In this document: positions 14,328-21,746 of the stretch, piece by piece
Layout: every line of letters starts with the position of its first letter
How positions within the stretch are numbered: position 1 is the stretch's first letter
Source: Nonomuraea antri
GTDB taxonomy: Bacteria; Actinomycetota; Actinomycetes; Streptosporangiales; Streptosporangiaceae
Assembly: GCF_013283785.1 (NCBI RefSeq)
Contig: NZ_JABCPZ010000101.1
Span: 1-35,490, forward strand
Direction of reading: 5' to 3'
Length of the DNA stretch: 35,490 nucleotides
Notes under the pieces: model-generated
What the model saw: only the letters and a program-made list of their open reading frames with translations
Database searches by the model: none
What the model was told of the DNA's origin: nothing
Made by a program: the position numbers and the translations under genes

Positions 14328-15524
14328 ATGACGATGTCCGCCCTGGGCGAGCCGTGTGTTCTGCTCAAGCTGGGCGAGATCGTCCTCAAGGGCAAGAACC
14401 GCGAGCTGTTCGAACGCCGTCTCATGGACAACATCCGCTACGCGCTGCGCGAGCTCGACGTCAAGGTCGACCTGCGCAGGCGGCACGGCGTCTTCGCGAT
14501 CTTCCTGCCGCAGGGCGCGACCGCCGAGCAGGCCGATACGGTGGCCCAGCGGGTCGCCGACGTGCCCGGCCTGGTCTGGATCCACCGCGCCTGGCGCGTC
14601 GCCAAGGATCCCGACACCGTGCTCAAGGCCGGCATCGAGCTGATCCGCGACCGTGACGAGGTGCGCCGCGGCGCCAGCTTCGCGGTGCGCTCGCGCCGGC
14701 GCGACAAGCGCTTCCCGATGCGCTCCAACGACCTCGACCGGTTCGTCGGCGGCGCCATCAACGACGAGTACGGCCTGCCCGTCGATCTGAAGAAGCCGGC
14801 GCTGACCGTGTTCATCGAGGTCGACAGGGACGAGGTGTTCGTCTTCACCGACGGCATCCCGGGCCAGGGCGGCCTGCCGGTGGGCAGCAGCGGCCGGGCG
14901 CTGGTGCTCATGTCCGGCGGCATCGACTCGCCGGTGGCGGCCTACCGGATGATGCGGCGCGGCCTGCACGTCGACTTCCTGCACTTCTCCGGCATCCCGT
15001 TCACCACGTCCGAGTCGATCTACAAGGCGTACGCGCTGGTCAGGAAGCTCGACAGGTTCCAGGGCAAGTCACGGCTGTGGGTGGTGCCGTTCGGCAAGGC
15101 CCAGCAGTCGATCCGCACGTCCGGCCAGGACCGGCTGGCCGTGATCGCGCAGCGGCGGCTGATGCTGAAGACCGCCGAGGAGGTCGCGCACCGCATCAAG
15201 GCCGGCGCGCTGATCACCGGCGACGCGCTGGGCCAGGTGTCGTCGCAGACGCTGGCCAACATCACCGCCCAGGACAACGCGGTCGAGCTGCCGATCCTGC
15301 GCCCGCTGGTGGGCTGGGACAAGACCGAGATCATGGCCGAGGCGCGGCGCATCGGCACGCTGGAGATCTCCGAGCTGCCCGACGAGGACTGCTGCTCGCT
15401 GCTGGCGCCCAAGCGCGCGGAGACGCGCGCCAAGATCGAGGACCTGAAGCAGATCGAGAAGCGGCTCGACGCCGAGGAGCTGATCGTCCAGCTCGCCGAC
15501 TCCATCCAGGAATACACCCTCTAG
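14328..15524 (+). CDS. thiI: tRNA uracil 4-sulfurtransferase ThiI
   Basis: 398 residues from ATG 14328, RBS CCGGAGG at about 14314-14320. Domains in order: ferredoxin-like and THUMP (residues about 10-165, opening LLKLGEIVLKGKN), then an adenylating PP-loop domain with SGGIDS at 196-201. The DEDCCSLLAPK segment holds the catalytic cysteine equivalent to E. coli Cys344. There is no C-terminal rhodanese domain, so sulfur must come from a separate desulfurase, as in Bacillus. It makes 4-thiouridine at tRNA position 8; a thiazole role is not implied without the rhodanese part. Monocistronic, between macR and a convergent membrane-protein gene. Confidence 0.93.
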   Translation: MTMSALGEPCVLLKLGEIVLKGKNRELFERRLMDNIRYALRELDVKVDLRRRHGVFAIFLPQGATAEQADTVAQRVADVPGLVWIHRAWRVAKDPDTVLKAGIELIRDRDEVRRGASFAVRSRRRDKRFPMRSNDLDRFVGGAINDEYGLPVDLKKPALTVFIEVDRDEVFVFTDGIPGQGGLPVGSSGRALVLMSGGIDSPVAAYRMMRRGLHVDFLHFSGIPFTTSESIYKAYALVRKLDRFQGKSRLWVVPFGKAQQSIRTSGQDRLAVIAQRRLMLKTAEEVAHRIKAGALITGDALGQVSSQTLANITAQDNAVELPILRPLVGWDKTEIMAEARRIGTLEISELPDEDCCSLLAPKRAETRAKIEDLKQIEKRLDAEELIVQLADSIQEYTL

Positions 15525-15561
15525 CCGGCGGCCCCGGCCCCCGGACGAGGCCGCCCGCCGG
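15525..15561. terminator. hairpin between convergent thiI and YiaA/B-like genes
   Basis: CCGGCGG (15525-15531) can pair with CCGCCGG (15555-15561) right after the thiI stop and right before the minus-strand stop at 15563. The loop is long (23 bases) and GC-rich. Confidence 0.35.
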
Positions 15562-15562
15562 T

Positions 15563-15856
15563 TCAGCGCGGCGCGTCGACCTTGAACGGGTCGTGCTCCG
15601 TGAGCAGCTTGTCGAGCCGCGCCTGGTCGACGCGCTTGGTCACCTCCGTCAGCTCCTGCCGGTCGCGCACGACCTTCGACAGGGTGATCGTCGAGGTGAT
15701 GACGTACAGGACGCCGAGCGCCAGGAACGCCCTGATCCACCCGGAGGCCGGGAGGTAGAGCAGGGCGATCACCACGGACGCCAGCGAGACGGCGAACGAC
15801 AGGATCGCCTGAACGTAGTACGCGGTGGTCTGCGTGGGCTGGATGGGCTTGGTCAT
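15563..15856 (-). CDS. YiaA/YiaB-family two-helix inner membrane protein
   Basis: 97 residues from ATG 15856 (MTKPIQPTQTTAYYVQ), preceded by GATGAGG; an ATG 36 bp upstream would add a poorly conserved extension. The TAYYVQAILSFAVSLASVVIALLYLP and WIRAFLALGVLYVITSTITLSKVVRDR segments are the two helices of the YiaAB domain. A charged C-terminal helix (QELTEVTKRVDQARLDKLL) follows. Function in this family is not known. Confidence 0.78.
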   Translation of the reverse strand: MTKPIQPTQTTAYYVQAILSFAVSLASVVIALLYLPASGWIRAFLALGVLYVITSTITLSKVVRDRQELTEVTKRVDQARLDKLLTEHDPFKVDAPR

Positions 15857-16010
15857 GCCCTCATCGTCGCGCCCTGCCGGGGCCCTCGGCATGGGCGCAA
15901 GTACTCAAGTTACCGCTGAGTACAACCGGCTCGGCTCGTGGCGGAGCCGGTCGCGCTCAGCGGGCGCTCGTGGCGGGAACTGCGAAAACCCATCGGACGG
16001 AGCAGGCCGG

Positions 16011-17042
16011 TCAGGCGGGCACGGCGGCCGCGGCCGTCTTGCCGAGCAGCGCTGGGAAGTCCGCCATCACCTGCGCCAGCTCGCCCAGGTCCGAGCCGAT
16101 CAGCGCCTGCGGCCCGTCGCACAGCGCCTGCTCGGGCTGCGGGTGCACGTCGATGATCACGCCGTCGGCGCCCACCGCGATGGCCGCGCGGGTCAGCGGC
16201 AGCACCAGGTCGCGCCGCCCGCCCGAGTGCGAGGGGTCGACGATCACCGGCAGGTGCGACAGCCGCTGCGCCACCGGCACCGCCGACACGTCGAGGGTGT
16301 TGCGGGTCGCCGTCTCGAACGTCCTGATGCCGCGCTCGCACAGCACCACGTCCAGGTTGCCGCGCTGGGCGATGTACTCGGCCGCCATCAGCCACTCCTC
16401 GATCGTGGCGTTCATGCCGCGCTTGAGCATCACCGGCCTGCCGGCCGCGCCGACCGCCTGCAGCAGCGCGAAGTTCTGCGCGTTGCGCGTGCCCACCTGC
16501 AACATGTCGGCGTACCTGGCCACCAGCGCCACGTCCTGGGCGTCCACCACCTCCGTCACGATCGGCAGCCCGGTCTCCTCGCGCACGTCGGCCAGGATCC
16601 GCAGGCCCTTCTCACCCAGACCCTGGAAGGCGTACGGCGAGGTGCGCGGCTTGAACGCGCCGCCGCGCAGCAGTGTCGCGCCGGCCGCCTGCGCCATCCT
16701 GGCCGCCGCCAGCGTCTGCTCGTGGGTCTCCACCGCGCACGGCCCCGCGATCAGTGTCACGGTGTCGGGGCCGATCGGCACCCCGCCGACGTGGACGGTG
16801 GAGCGTTCCGGGTGGTTCTCCCTGCTGACCAGCTTGTACGGGGTGGACACCCGCATCACGTCCCTGACCCCGCGCATGCCGCGCAGGGCGGCGGCGTCGA
16901 GCTGCGTCACGTCGCCGACCAGGCCGACGATCGTGCGCCGCACCCCCTTGCTGACGAAAGCCTCGACCCCGGCCGACTCGACGACCGAGACGATGGACGC
17001 GAGATCGTCCGCGGTGGCCTCCGGGCCCATCACGATGACCAT
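16011..17042 (-). CDS. aroF: 3-deoxy-7-phosphoheptulonate (DAHP) synthase, type I-beta with FL domain
   Basis: 343 residues, ATG 17042 with AAGGAG 8 nt upstream. It condenses phosphoenolpyruvate and erythrose 4-phosphate, the first step of aromatic amino-acid synthesis. Residues 1-75 are the ferredoxin-like regulatory domain found in Thermotoga-type DAHP synthases, usually an allosteric site for Tyr/Phe. The TIM-barrel shows AGPCAVE (metal Cys), LRGGAFKPRTSPYAFQGLG, QVGTRNAQNF, LKRGM, CERGIRTFE, VDPSHSGG and IIDVHPQPEQALCDG. Many actinobacteria carry a type II enzyme instead, so this form is notable. The 5' leader is a full attenuator with an aromatic-rich leader peptide. Confidence 0.95.
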   Translation of the reverse strand: MVIVMGPEATADDLASIVSVVESAGVEAFVSKGVRRTIVGLVGDVTQLDAAALRGMRGVRDVMRVSTPYKLVSRENHPERSTVHVGGVPIGPDTVTLIAGPCAVETHEQTLAAARMAQAAGATLLRGGAFKPRTSPYAFQGLGEKGLRILADVREETGLPIVTEVVDAQDVALVARYADMLQVGTRNAQNFALLQAVGAAGRPVMLKRGMNATIEEWLMAAEYIAQRGNLDVVLCERGIRTFETATRNTLDVSAVPVAQRLSHLPVIVDPSHSGGRRDLVLPLTRAAIAVGADGVIIDVHPQPEQALCDGPQALIGSDLGELAQVMADFPALLGKTAAAAVPA

Positions 17043-17080
17043 GTGCCGTTCTCCTTCTTGTCCAAAGAGCGCTGAAACGC

Positions 17081-17119
17081 CGAAAGGCCCCGGGTCCTCA
17101 ACGGACCCGGGGCCTTTCG
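17081..17119 (-). terminator. attenuator terminator hairpin
   Basis: CGAAAGGCCCCGGGTCC, a 5-base loop, then its exact complement: 17 perfect base pairs. It lies 13 bases after the leader-peptide stop and 38 bp before the DAHP synthase ATG. GCGTTTC follows on the minus strand, a weak U-tract. Confidence 0.85.
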
Positions 17120-17131
17120 TTCGCCTGTCTG

Positions 17132-17200
17132 CTAGCGCAGCCTCAGATGGCGAACGGACTCGGGTCCGTCGCCATACCAAAACAGGAACGCGCTGTGCAT
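17132..17200 (-). CDS. leader peptide of the DAHP synthase attenuator
   Basis: A 22-codon ORF starting MHSAFLFWYG, with codons TTC CTG TTT TGG TAT in a row and the stop TAG at 17134-17132. Phe, Trp and Tyr are all present in five consecutive codons, the three end products of the pathway whose first enzyme follows. The -10-like TACCAT lies 8 nt before the ATG, so the message may be leaderless; no good RBS is visible. The position of the stop, between the protector and terminator structures, suits a control peptide. Confidence 0.8.
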   Translation of the reverse strand: MHSAFLFWYGDGPESVRHLRLR

Positions 17201-17295
17201 AGCTCGCAATGGTAGCGCACGGGACCCGCGCGCGAGTCACGTTCCGGTCGGTGGCAGGATGGCCCAAGACCACGAGATGGGTGAGGGGAGTGATC

Positions 17296-17892
17296 GTGGA
17301 GGAGTCGCGCCTGCCTCCAGGCCAGTACGTCCCGCGCGGCCGACCCGTGATCCACTACGGCAGGGTGCCTTCGTTCAAACCGGACACCTGGGACTTCCGC
17401 GTCTTCGGCGCCACCGCGTCGGGCGAGGAACACTGCTTCACCTGGGGCGACTTCGAGCGGCTGCCCCGCGAGAGCGTCATCGCCGACTTCCACTGCGTCA
17501 CCAAGTTCTCGCTCATGGGGAACGAGTGGGCCGGCGTGTCACCCGCCACGATCATGCGCCTGGCCCCGCCAGACCCCGGCGTGCGGCACGTGATGATCTG
17601 GGCCGAGTACGGCTACAGCGCCAACCTCAGGATGTCCGACTTCACCGCCCCGGGCACGCTGTTCGCCATGGAGCTCGACGACAAGCCGCTCACCGCCGAC
17701 CGCGGTCACCCGCTGCGCATCGTCGTCCCGCACCTGTACGCCTGGAAGAGCGTGAAGTGGGTGCGCGGCATCGAATACCTGCTCGAGGACCGCCGGGGCT
17801 TCTGGGAGGAGCGCGGCTACCACAACGTGGCCGATCCCTGGCGCGAGCAGCGTTACTCCTACCAGGAGGAACCCGGCGAAGGGCCGCCCTAG
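17296..17892 (+). CDS. sulfite-oxidase-like (YedY/MsrP-type) molybdopterin oxidoreductase
   Basis: 198 residues from GTG 17296, chosen because AGGGGAG ends 5 nt upstream; the open frame extends further back into the attenuator promoter. The protein matches the cytosolic sulfite-oxidase-like family: RLPPGQY near the N-terminus, WDFRVFG, DFHCVTKFS with the likely molybdenum ligand Cys67, YGYSANLRMSDF, GHPLRIVVPHLYAWKSVKWVRGIE and a final GFWEERGYHNVADPWREQRY. No Tat signal, unlike MsrP. Substrate unknown. Divergent from the DAHP synthase leader. Confidence 0.88.
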   Translation: MEESRLPPGQYVPRGRPVIHYGRVPSFKPDTWDFRVFGATASGEEHCFTWGDFERLPRESVIADFHCVTKFSLMGNEWAGVSPATIMRLAPPDPGVRHVMIWAEYGYSANLRMSDFTAPGTLFAMELDDKPLTADRGHPLRIVVPHLYAWKSVKWVRGIEYLLEDRRGFWEERGYHNVADPWREQRYSYQEEPGEGPP

Positions 17893-17934
17893 ACTTCACG
17901 CCGGGTTTTCGCGCGAACGCGGTGCGTTGTTGGC

Positions 17935-17940
17935 TACGGT
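17935..17940 (+). promoter_or_regulatory. possible -10 box for the LytS-type kinase gene
   Basis: TACGGT fits TANNNT and lies 7 nt before ATG 17948, again consistent with a leaderless transcript. No convincing -35 box. Confidence 0.3.
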
Positions 17941-17947
17941 TGCCCGC

Positions 17948-19114
17948 ATGCTGACCACCGCATGCGTGGCGCTCTCCTCCTTGACCTTCGTCCTGGGCTA
18001 CGCCCTTGCCCGCGTTCCGCGCCGCCGCGCGGAGCCGGCCGGGGGCGAGCGGCCCGACGGCCGCGGCGACCGGCGGGACGAGGCGACCTACACCGCGCTG
18101 CACCTCGCCGCGATGGCGGCCCCCGCGCTGCGTGGCGGGCTCAACCGTGACTCCGCCCGCAAGGCCGTACGGCACCTGCGCCGCCTGCTCGGCACCGACG
18201 CGGTCGCGATCACCTCCACCGAGGCCGCGCTGGCCTGGGACGGCCCGTGCACCGACGACGTCATCACCCACGCCCGCGCGGCGCTGGCGGCCGGGCGGGC
18301 CCAGGTGATCCCCGGCCGGCCGCACGGCGCGGTGGTGGTGCCGCTGAGCGTCGACGGCACGGTCGTCGGCGCGCTGGCCGCCTTCCACGGGGAGGTGAGC
18401 GCCGCGCTCGTGCGCACCGTCACCGAGGTGGGCGGCTGGGTGTCCGGGCAGCTGGAGCTGGCCGAGCTCGACTCCTCGCGCCGCCGGGCGCTGGAGGCCG
18501 AGATGCGGGCGCTGCGCGCGCAGATCTCGCCGCACTTCGTGTACAACGCGCTCACCACGATCGCCTCGTTCGTGCGCACCGACCCCAGGCGGGCCCGCGA
18601 GCTGCTGCTCGACTTCGCCGACTTCGCCCGCTACGCGCTGCGCAGGGCGCACGACTTCACCACCCTGGCCGACGAGCTGACCTGCGTCGACCGCTATCTG
18701 CTGCTGGAACGCGCCCGCTTCGGCGACAAGCTGCGCTTCAGCCTGCAGGTGGCGCCCGAGGTGCTGCCGGTGCCGGTGCCGTTCCTGTGCCTGCAGCCGC
18801 TGGTGGAGAACGCGATCAAGCACGGCATGCGCAGCCGCGGCGGCATGGGGGAGGTGCGGGTGGTCGTGCGCGACGCCGGCCCCGAGGCGCACATCACGGT
18901 CGAGGACGACGGCGCGGGCATGGACCCCGACTGCGCCAGGCGCGTGCTCGACGAGGACCCGGGACGCGAGGGGCACGGCATCGGGCTGGCCAACGTGGAC
19001 CTGCGCATGCGCCAGATCTACGGCGACGGCTACGGGCTCGTGGTGGAGAGCGCGCTGGGCGCCGGCACCAAGGTGCGGCTCCGGGTGCCGAAAACGCAAT
19101 TTACCGCATTGTAG
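17948..19114 (+). CDS. LytS-type sensor histidine kinase
   Basis: 388 residues from ATG 17948; TTG codons at 17927 and 17930 are in frame but lack an RBS. One N-terminal membrane segment (residues about 3-18) is followed by a basic stretch, a GAF-like domain (about 40-165, VVVPLSVDGTVVGALAAFHG), and the His_kinase domain with H-box QISPHFVYNALTTIASF. The ATPase part has LQPLVENAIKHGM, VEDDGAGMD and GHGIGLANVDLRMRQIYG. It pairs with the LytTR regulator 66 bp downstream. The chain kinase-regulator-small membrane protein-symporter suggests it senses a carboxylate nutrient. Confidence 0.9.
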   Translation: MLTTACVALSSLTFVLGYALARVPRRRAEPAGGERPDGRGDRRDEATYTALHLAAMAAPALRGGLNRDSARKAVRHLRRLLGTDAVAITSTEAALAWDGPCTDDVITHARAALAAGRAQVIPGRPHGAVVVPLSVDGTVVGALAAFHGEVSAALVRTVTEVGGWVSGQLELAELDSSRRRALEAEMRALRAQISPHFVYNALTTIASFVRTDPRRARELLLDFADFARYALRRAHDFTTLADELTCVDRYLLLERARFGDKLRFSLQVAPEVLPVPVPFLCLQPLVENAIKHGMRSRGGMGEVRVVVRDAGPEAHITVEDDGAGMDPDCARRVLDEDPGREGHGIGLANVDLRMRQIYGDGYGLVVESALGAGTKVRLRVPKTQFTAL

Positions 19115-19180
19115 TCAGTTCCTTACGCGGCGTTGGCGTGTCGCTTGTGACCATTGCCTTCTTAGGGCAGCGTGGTCGTC

Positions 19181-19921
19181 ATGCTACGTGTTCTGGCCGT
19201 CGACGATGAGGTCCCGGCTCTGGAGGAGCTGGCTTACCTGTTGCGGCAGGACGAGCGAATCGAACACGTGACCACGGCCGCCGACGGCGTCACCGCGCTG
19301 CAGGACATGGTCCAGATGATCGGCGGGGGCGAGCGGCTCGACGGGGTGTTCCTGGACATCAGGATGCCCGGGCTCGACGGGCTCGACCTGGCCAGGCTCG
19401 TGGGCGGGTTCCCCAGCCCGCCCCGGCTGGTGTTCGTCACGGCGCACGAGGACTGCGCGGTGCAGGCGTTCGAGCTGGAGGCCGTCGACTACCTGCTCAA
19501 GCCGGTCAGGGCCGAGCGGCTGTCGGAGGCCATCCGCCGGCTGGAGGCCGCCTCCTCGCCGGCCGCCGAACCGGGCCAGGACGACGTGATCCCCGTCGAG
19601 CTGGGCGGGCGCACCAGGTTCGTGCCGCAGCAGGCCGTGTGGTTCGCCGAGGCCAAGGGCGACTACGTGCGGCTGCACACGATCGACGGCAGCTACCTGG
19701 TGCGCATGTCGCTGGCCGCGCTCGAACGGCGCTGGTCCGAGGCCGGGTTCATCAGGATCCACCGCAGCACGCTGGTCGCCGCGCGGCACGTCAGCGAGCT
19801 CAGGTTCGAGGGCGGGCGCGTGACGCTCACCGTCGGCACCGAGACTCTGCAGGTCAGCCGGCGGCACAGCCGTCAGGTGCGCGAACAGCTCGTCCGCCAG
19901 CATCGGGACGTGATCCCGTGA
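19181..19921 (+). CDS. LytTR-family response regulator
   Basis: 246 residues from ATG 19181 (MLRVLAVDDE); GTG 19172, nearer an AGGG, is the alternative. The receiver has Asp8/Asp9, phospho-acceptor Asp59 (FLDIRMPGLDG) and Lys107 (DYLLKPVR). The C-terminal LytTR domain reads VWFAEAKGDYVRLHTIDGSY, then FIRIHRSTLVAARHVSEL and LQVSRRHSRQVREQL. Its stop overlaps the GTG of the next gene (GTGA), so it is coupled to the membrane protein and symporter and is their likely regulator. Confidence 0.9.
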   Translation: MLRVLAVDDEVPALEELAYLLRQDERIEHVTTAADGVTALQDMVQMIGGGERLDGVFLDIRMPGLDGLDLARLVGGFPSPPRLVFVTAHEDCAVQAFELEAVDYLLKPVRAERLSEAIRRLEAASSPAAEPGQDDVIPVELGGRTRFVPQQAVWFAEAKGDYVRLHTIDGSYLVRMSLAALERRWSEAGFIRIHRSTLVAARHVSELRFEGGRVTLTVGTETLQVSRRHSRQVREQLVRQHRDVIP

Positions 19922-20214
19922 CCCTCCCGCGCGGCGGGTCACACCCCGCTCCAGGCGCCGGGCGGGCCGGGCCGCACGCCGCTCCGGGCGCCGGGCGGGC
20001 CGGGCCGCCCGACGTGCGGGTGCTGGCCGGCCGGCAGTTACGCCGCGCGCTGGTCACCGTGGCGGCCGTGCTCGTGCTGCTGCTGGGCGTGCCGGTGATC
20101 GCGGTGTGGGTGCCCGCCCCCGGCGCTTGGGTCGCGCTGTCCATGGCCGTGCAGGTGGCCTGGGTCGCCCTGGCCGTGCTGCAGTTCAAACGCGCGGAGC
20201 GGCTGGAACGATGA
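19918..20214 (+). CDS. small two-helix membrane protein co-transcribed with the symporter
   Basis: 98 residues from GTG 19918, overlapping the LytTR stop by 3 bases; its own TGA overlaps the symporter ATG (ATGA). The first third is low complexity, with two copies of an APGAGRAGP unit. Then come two hydrophobic segments (VTVAAVLVLLLGVPVIAVWV and WVALSMAVQVAWVALAVLQF) and a basic tail. Acetate symporter genes are often preceded by a small DUF485 membrane protein; this one occupies that slot, but I cannot confirm the domain by eye. Confidence 0.72.
   Translation: MTLPRGGSHPAPGAGRAGPHAAPGAGRAGPPDVRVLAGRQLRRALVTVAAVLVLLLGVPVIAVWVPAPGAWVALSMAVQVAWVALAVLQFKRAERLER
19942..20007 (+). repeat. two tandem 33-bp repeats
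   Basis: Units 19942-19974 and 19975-20007 differ at only two bases by my reading. Being 33 bp they keep frame and encode the doubled APGAGRAGP stretch at the N-terminus of the small membrane protein. Confidence 0.75.
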
Positions 20215-21746
20215 CGGTCGCGGTGCTGACCGGGATCGCCTTCGTGCTGGTGCTGGCCGTCATGGTGGGCGCCGCGAGACCGCACCGCTACCGCGACGTG
20301 TCCGAGTTCTACGTGGCGGCCAGGTCCGTGCCGCCGTGGTGGAACGGGGCCGCGATCGCCTCCGAGTTCACCTCGGCGGCGGCCTGCCTGGGCACGGCCG
20401 GGCTGATCGCCACGCACGGCGGGCCGATGCTCTGGTATCCGACGGGCGCGGCGGCCGGGTTCGTGATCGTGCTGGCCCTGGTGGTCGCGCCGCTGCGCCG
20501 TTCGGGCACGTACACGCTGCCCGACTTCGCCGAATGGCGGCTCGGCTCGGCCGCGCTGCGCCGGTTCGCCACGTGTTTCGTGCTGGTCATCGGGCTGACG
20601 TTCCTGATCGCGCAGTTGCACGCGGCCGGGGTGGTGGTCCGGCTGCTGACCGGGCTGCCGCCGTGGATCGGCTGGGCGGGCGTCGCCGCGGCCGGGCTTG
20701 CGGTCGCGCTGTCGGGCGGGATGGGCAGCGCGACCAGCGTGCAGGCGGTGCAGTTCTGGCTGAAGCTGGCCGTCTTCCTCGGGGTCGGGCTGGTGTGCTG
20801 GTGGCTGGCCGAGCGCGCGCCCGTGGCGTATCTGGGCGGCGGTTACGGCGCCGACGGCTACGGCGCCGGCGGCGACGGGCTGGCCGGGGTCGCGGACACG
20901 TCGCTGCCCGGCGTGCTCACCGTGCTGGTGGCCGCCGCGCTGGGCACGATGGGGCTGCCGCACGTGGTCGTGCGCCTCTACACCAATCCCGACGGGCACG
21001 GCGCCAGGCGCTCGATCGTGGCCGCGCAGGGCATGCTGGCGGTGTTCTTCGTGGTGCCGCCGCTGTACGGGATCCTCGGGCACGCGCACGTGCCCGGGGC
21101 CTCCCCGGACGAGATCGTGCTCCTGCTGCCCGCCAGGATGTTCCCAGGGGCGCTGGGAGAGGCGCTGACCGGGCTGCTGGCCGCCGGGGCGTTCGCCGCG
21201 TTCCTGGCGACCACGTGCGGCGTCCTGGTCGCCGTCGGGGGCGCGGTGTCGGCGTGCGTGACACGGGCCGGGGTGGCGTCCTTCCGCGTCTCCGTGGCGG
21301 CCGTGATGGCGGCGGCGCTGGCGCTCACCGGCGCCAGTCACCCGCGTGCCTCCGTGGCGCTGGTGCTGCTCGGCTTCAGCCTGTCGGCCGCCACGTTCTG
21401 CCCGCTGCTGCTGCTCGGCATCTGGTGGCGGCGGCTGACGGACGTGGCCGTCGCCGGCGGGTTCGCGGTGGGCGGGGGCGTGACCGGTGCGCTTGTGGCG
21501 TGCGAACAGGCAGGCGTGAACGTGGGCGTGGCCGCCGCCTACCCGGCGCCGGTCGCCGTCCCGGCCGCGTTTGCCGCGATGGTAGTGATTTCCCTGGTCA
21601 CACCGGGTCGCAGGCCGTACGGGGTGGGCCGGATGATGGCCAGGATGCACTTGCCCGAGCAATTCGCGGGCCCCCGAACCTACCGCTCGTCGCGCCGCGC
21701 CGACCGCTCGTCGATACCGCACTCTCCGTATAACGATGACTACTGA
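20211..21746 (+). CDS. sodium:solute symporter (cation/acetate symporter-like)
   Basis: 511 residues, ATG 20211 overlapping the previous TGA. About 13 membrane segments. Family signatures: VSEFYVAARSVPPWWNGAAIASEFTS (residues about 24-50, sodium-site region), GTYTLPDFAEWRLGS, SGGMGSATSVQAVQFWLKL, LGTMGLPHVVVRLYTNPD, and GALGEALTGLLAAGAFAAFLATTCG. These fit the ActP/MctC branch for short monocarboxylates such as acetate or pyruvate. A Gly/Tyr-rich loop (GGGYGADGYGAGGDG, about residues 209-223) is an odd insertion. Control by the coupled LytS/LytTR pair is likely. Confidence 0.88.
   Translation: MTVAVLTGIAFVLVLAVMVGAARPHRYRDVSEFYVAARSVPPWWNGAAIASEFTSAAACLGTAGLIATHGGPMLWYPTGAAAGFVIVLALVVAPLRRSGTYTLPDFAEWRLGSAALRRFATCFVLVIGLTFLIAQLHAAGVVVRLLTGLPPWIGWAGVAAAGLAVALSGGMGSATSVQAVQFWLKLAVFLGVGLVCWWLAERAPVAYLGGGYGADGYGAGGDGLAGVADTSLPGVLTVLVAAALGTMGLPHVVVRLYTNPDGHGARRSIVAAQGMLAVFFVVPPLYGILGHAHVPGASPDEIVLLLPARMFPGALGEALTGLLAAGAFAAFLATTCGVLVAVGGAVSACVTRAGVASFRVSVAAVMAAALALTGASHPRASVALVLLGFSLSAATFCPLLLLGIWWRRLTDVAVAGGFAVGGGVTGALVACEQAGVNVGVAAAYPAPVAVPAAFAAMVVISLVTPGRRPYGVGRMMARMHLPEQFAGPRTYRSSRRADRSSIPHSPYNDDY

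Larger units (their letters stand above)
17043..17214 (-). promoter_or_regulatory. aromatic amino-acid transcription attenuator of the DAHP synthase gene
   Basis: In transcript order: -10-like TACCAT (17214-17209), leader peptide start at 17200, and a protector hairpin (GGCGACGGAC with GTCCGTTCGCC, about 17173-17149). The antiterminator pairs ACGGACCCG (17169-17161) with CGGGTCCGT (17109-17101) and, nested inside, CGTTCGCC (17156-17149) with GGCGAACG (17125-17118), all perfect. The terminator is a 17-bp perfect stem (17119-17103 with 17097-17081). Antiterminator and terminator are mutually exclusive because they use the same bases 17101-17109 and 17118-17119. Ribosome stalling on the Phe/Trp/Tyr codons should decide which forms. 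Confidence 0.85.

Noticed and set aside
17143..17493. Minus-strand open frame ending in MATDPSPFAI as the attenuator peptide
   Set aside because: It has a single Phe and no Trp or Tyr; the overlapping frame at 17200-17132 has FLFWY and ends just before the terminator structure.
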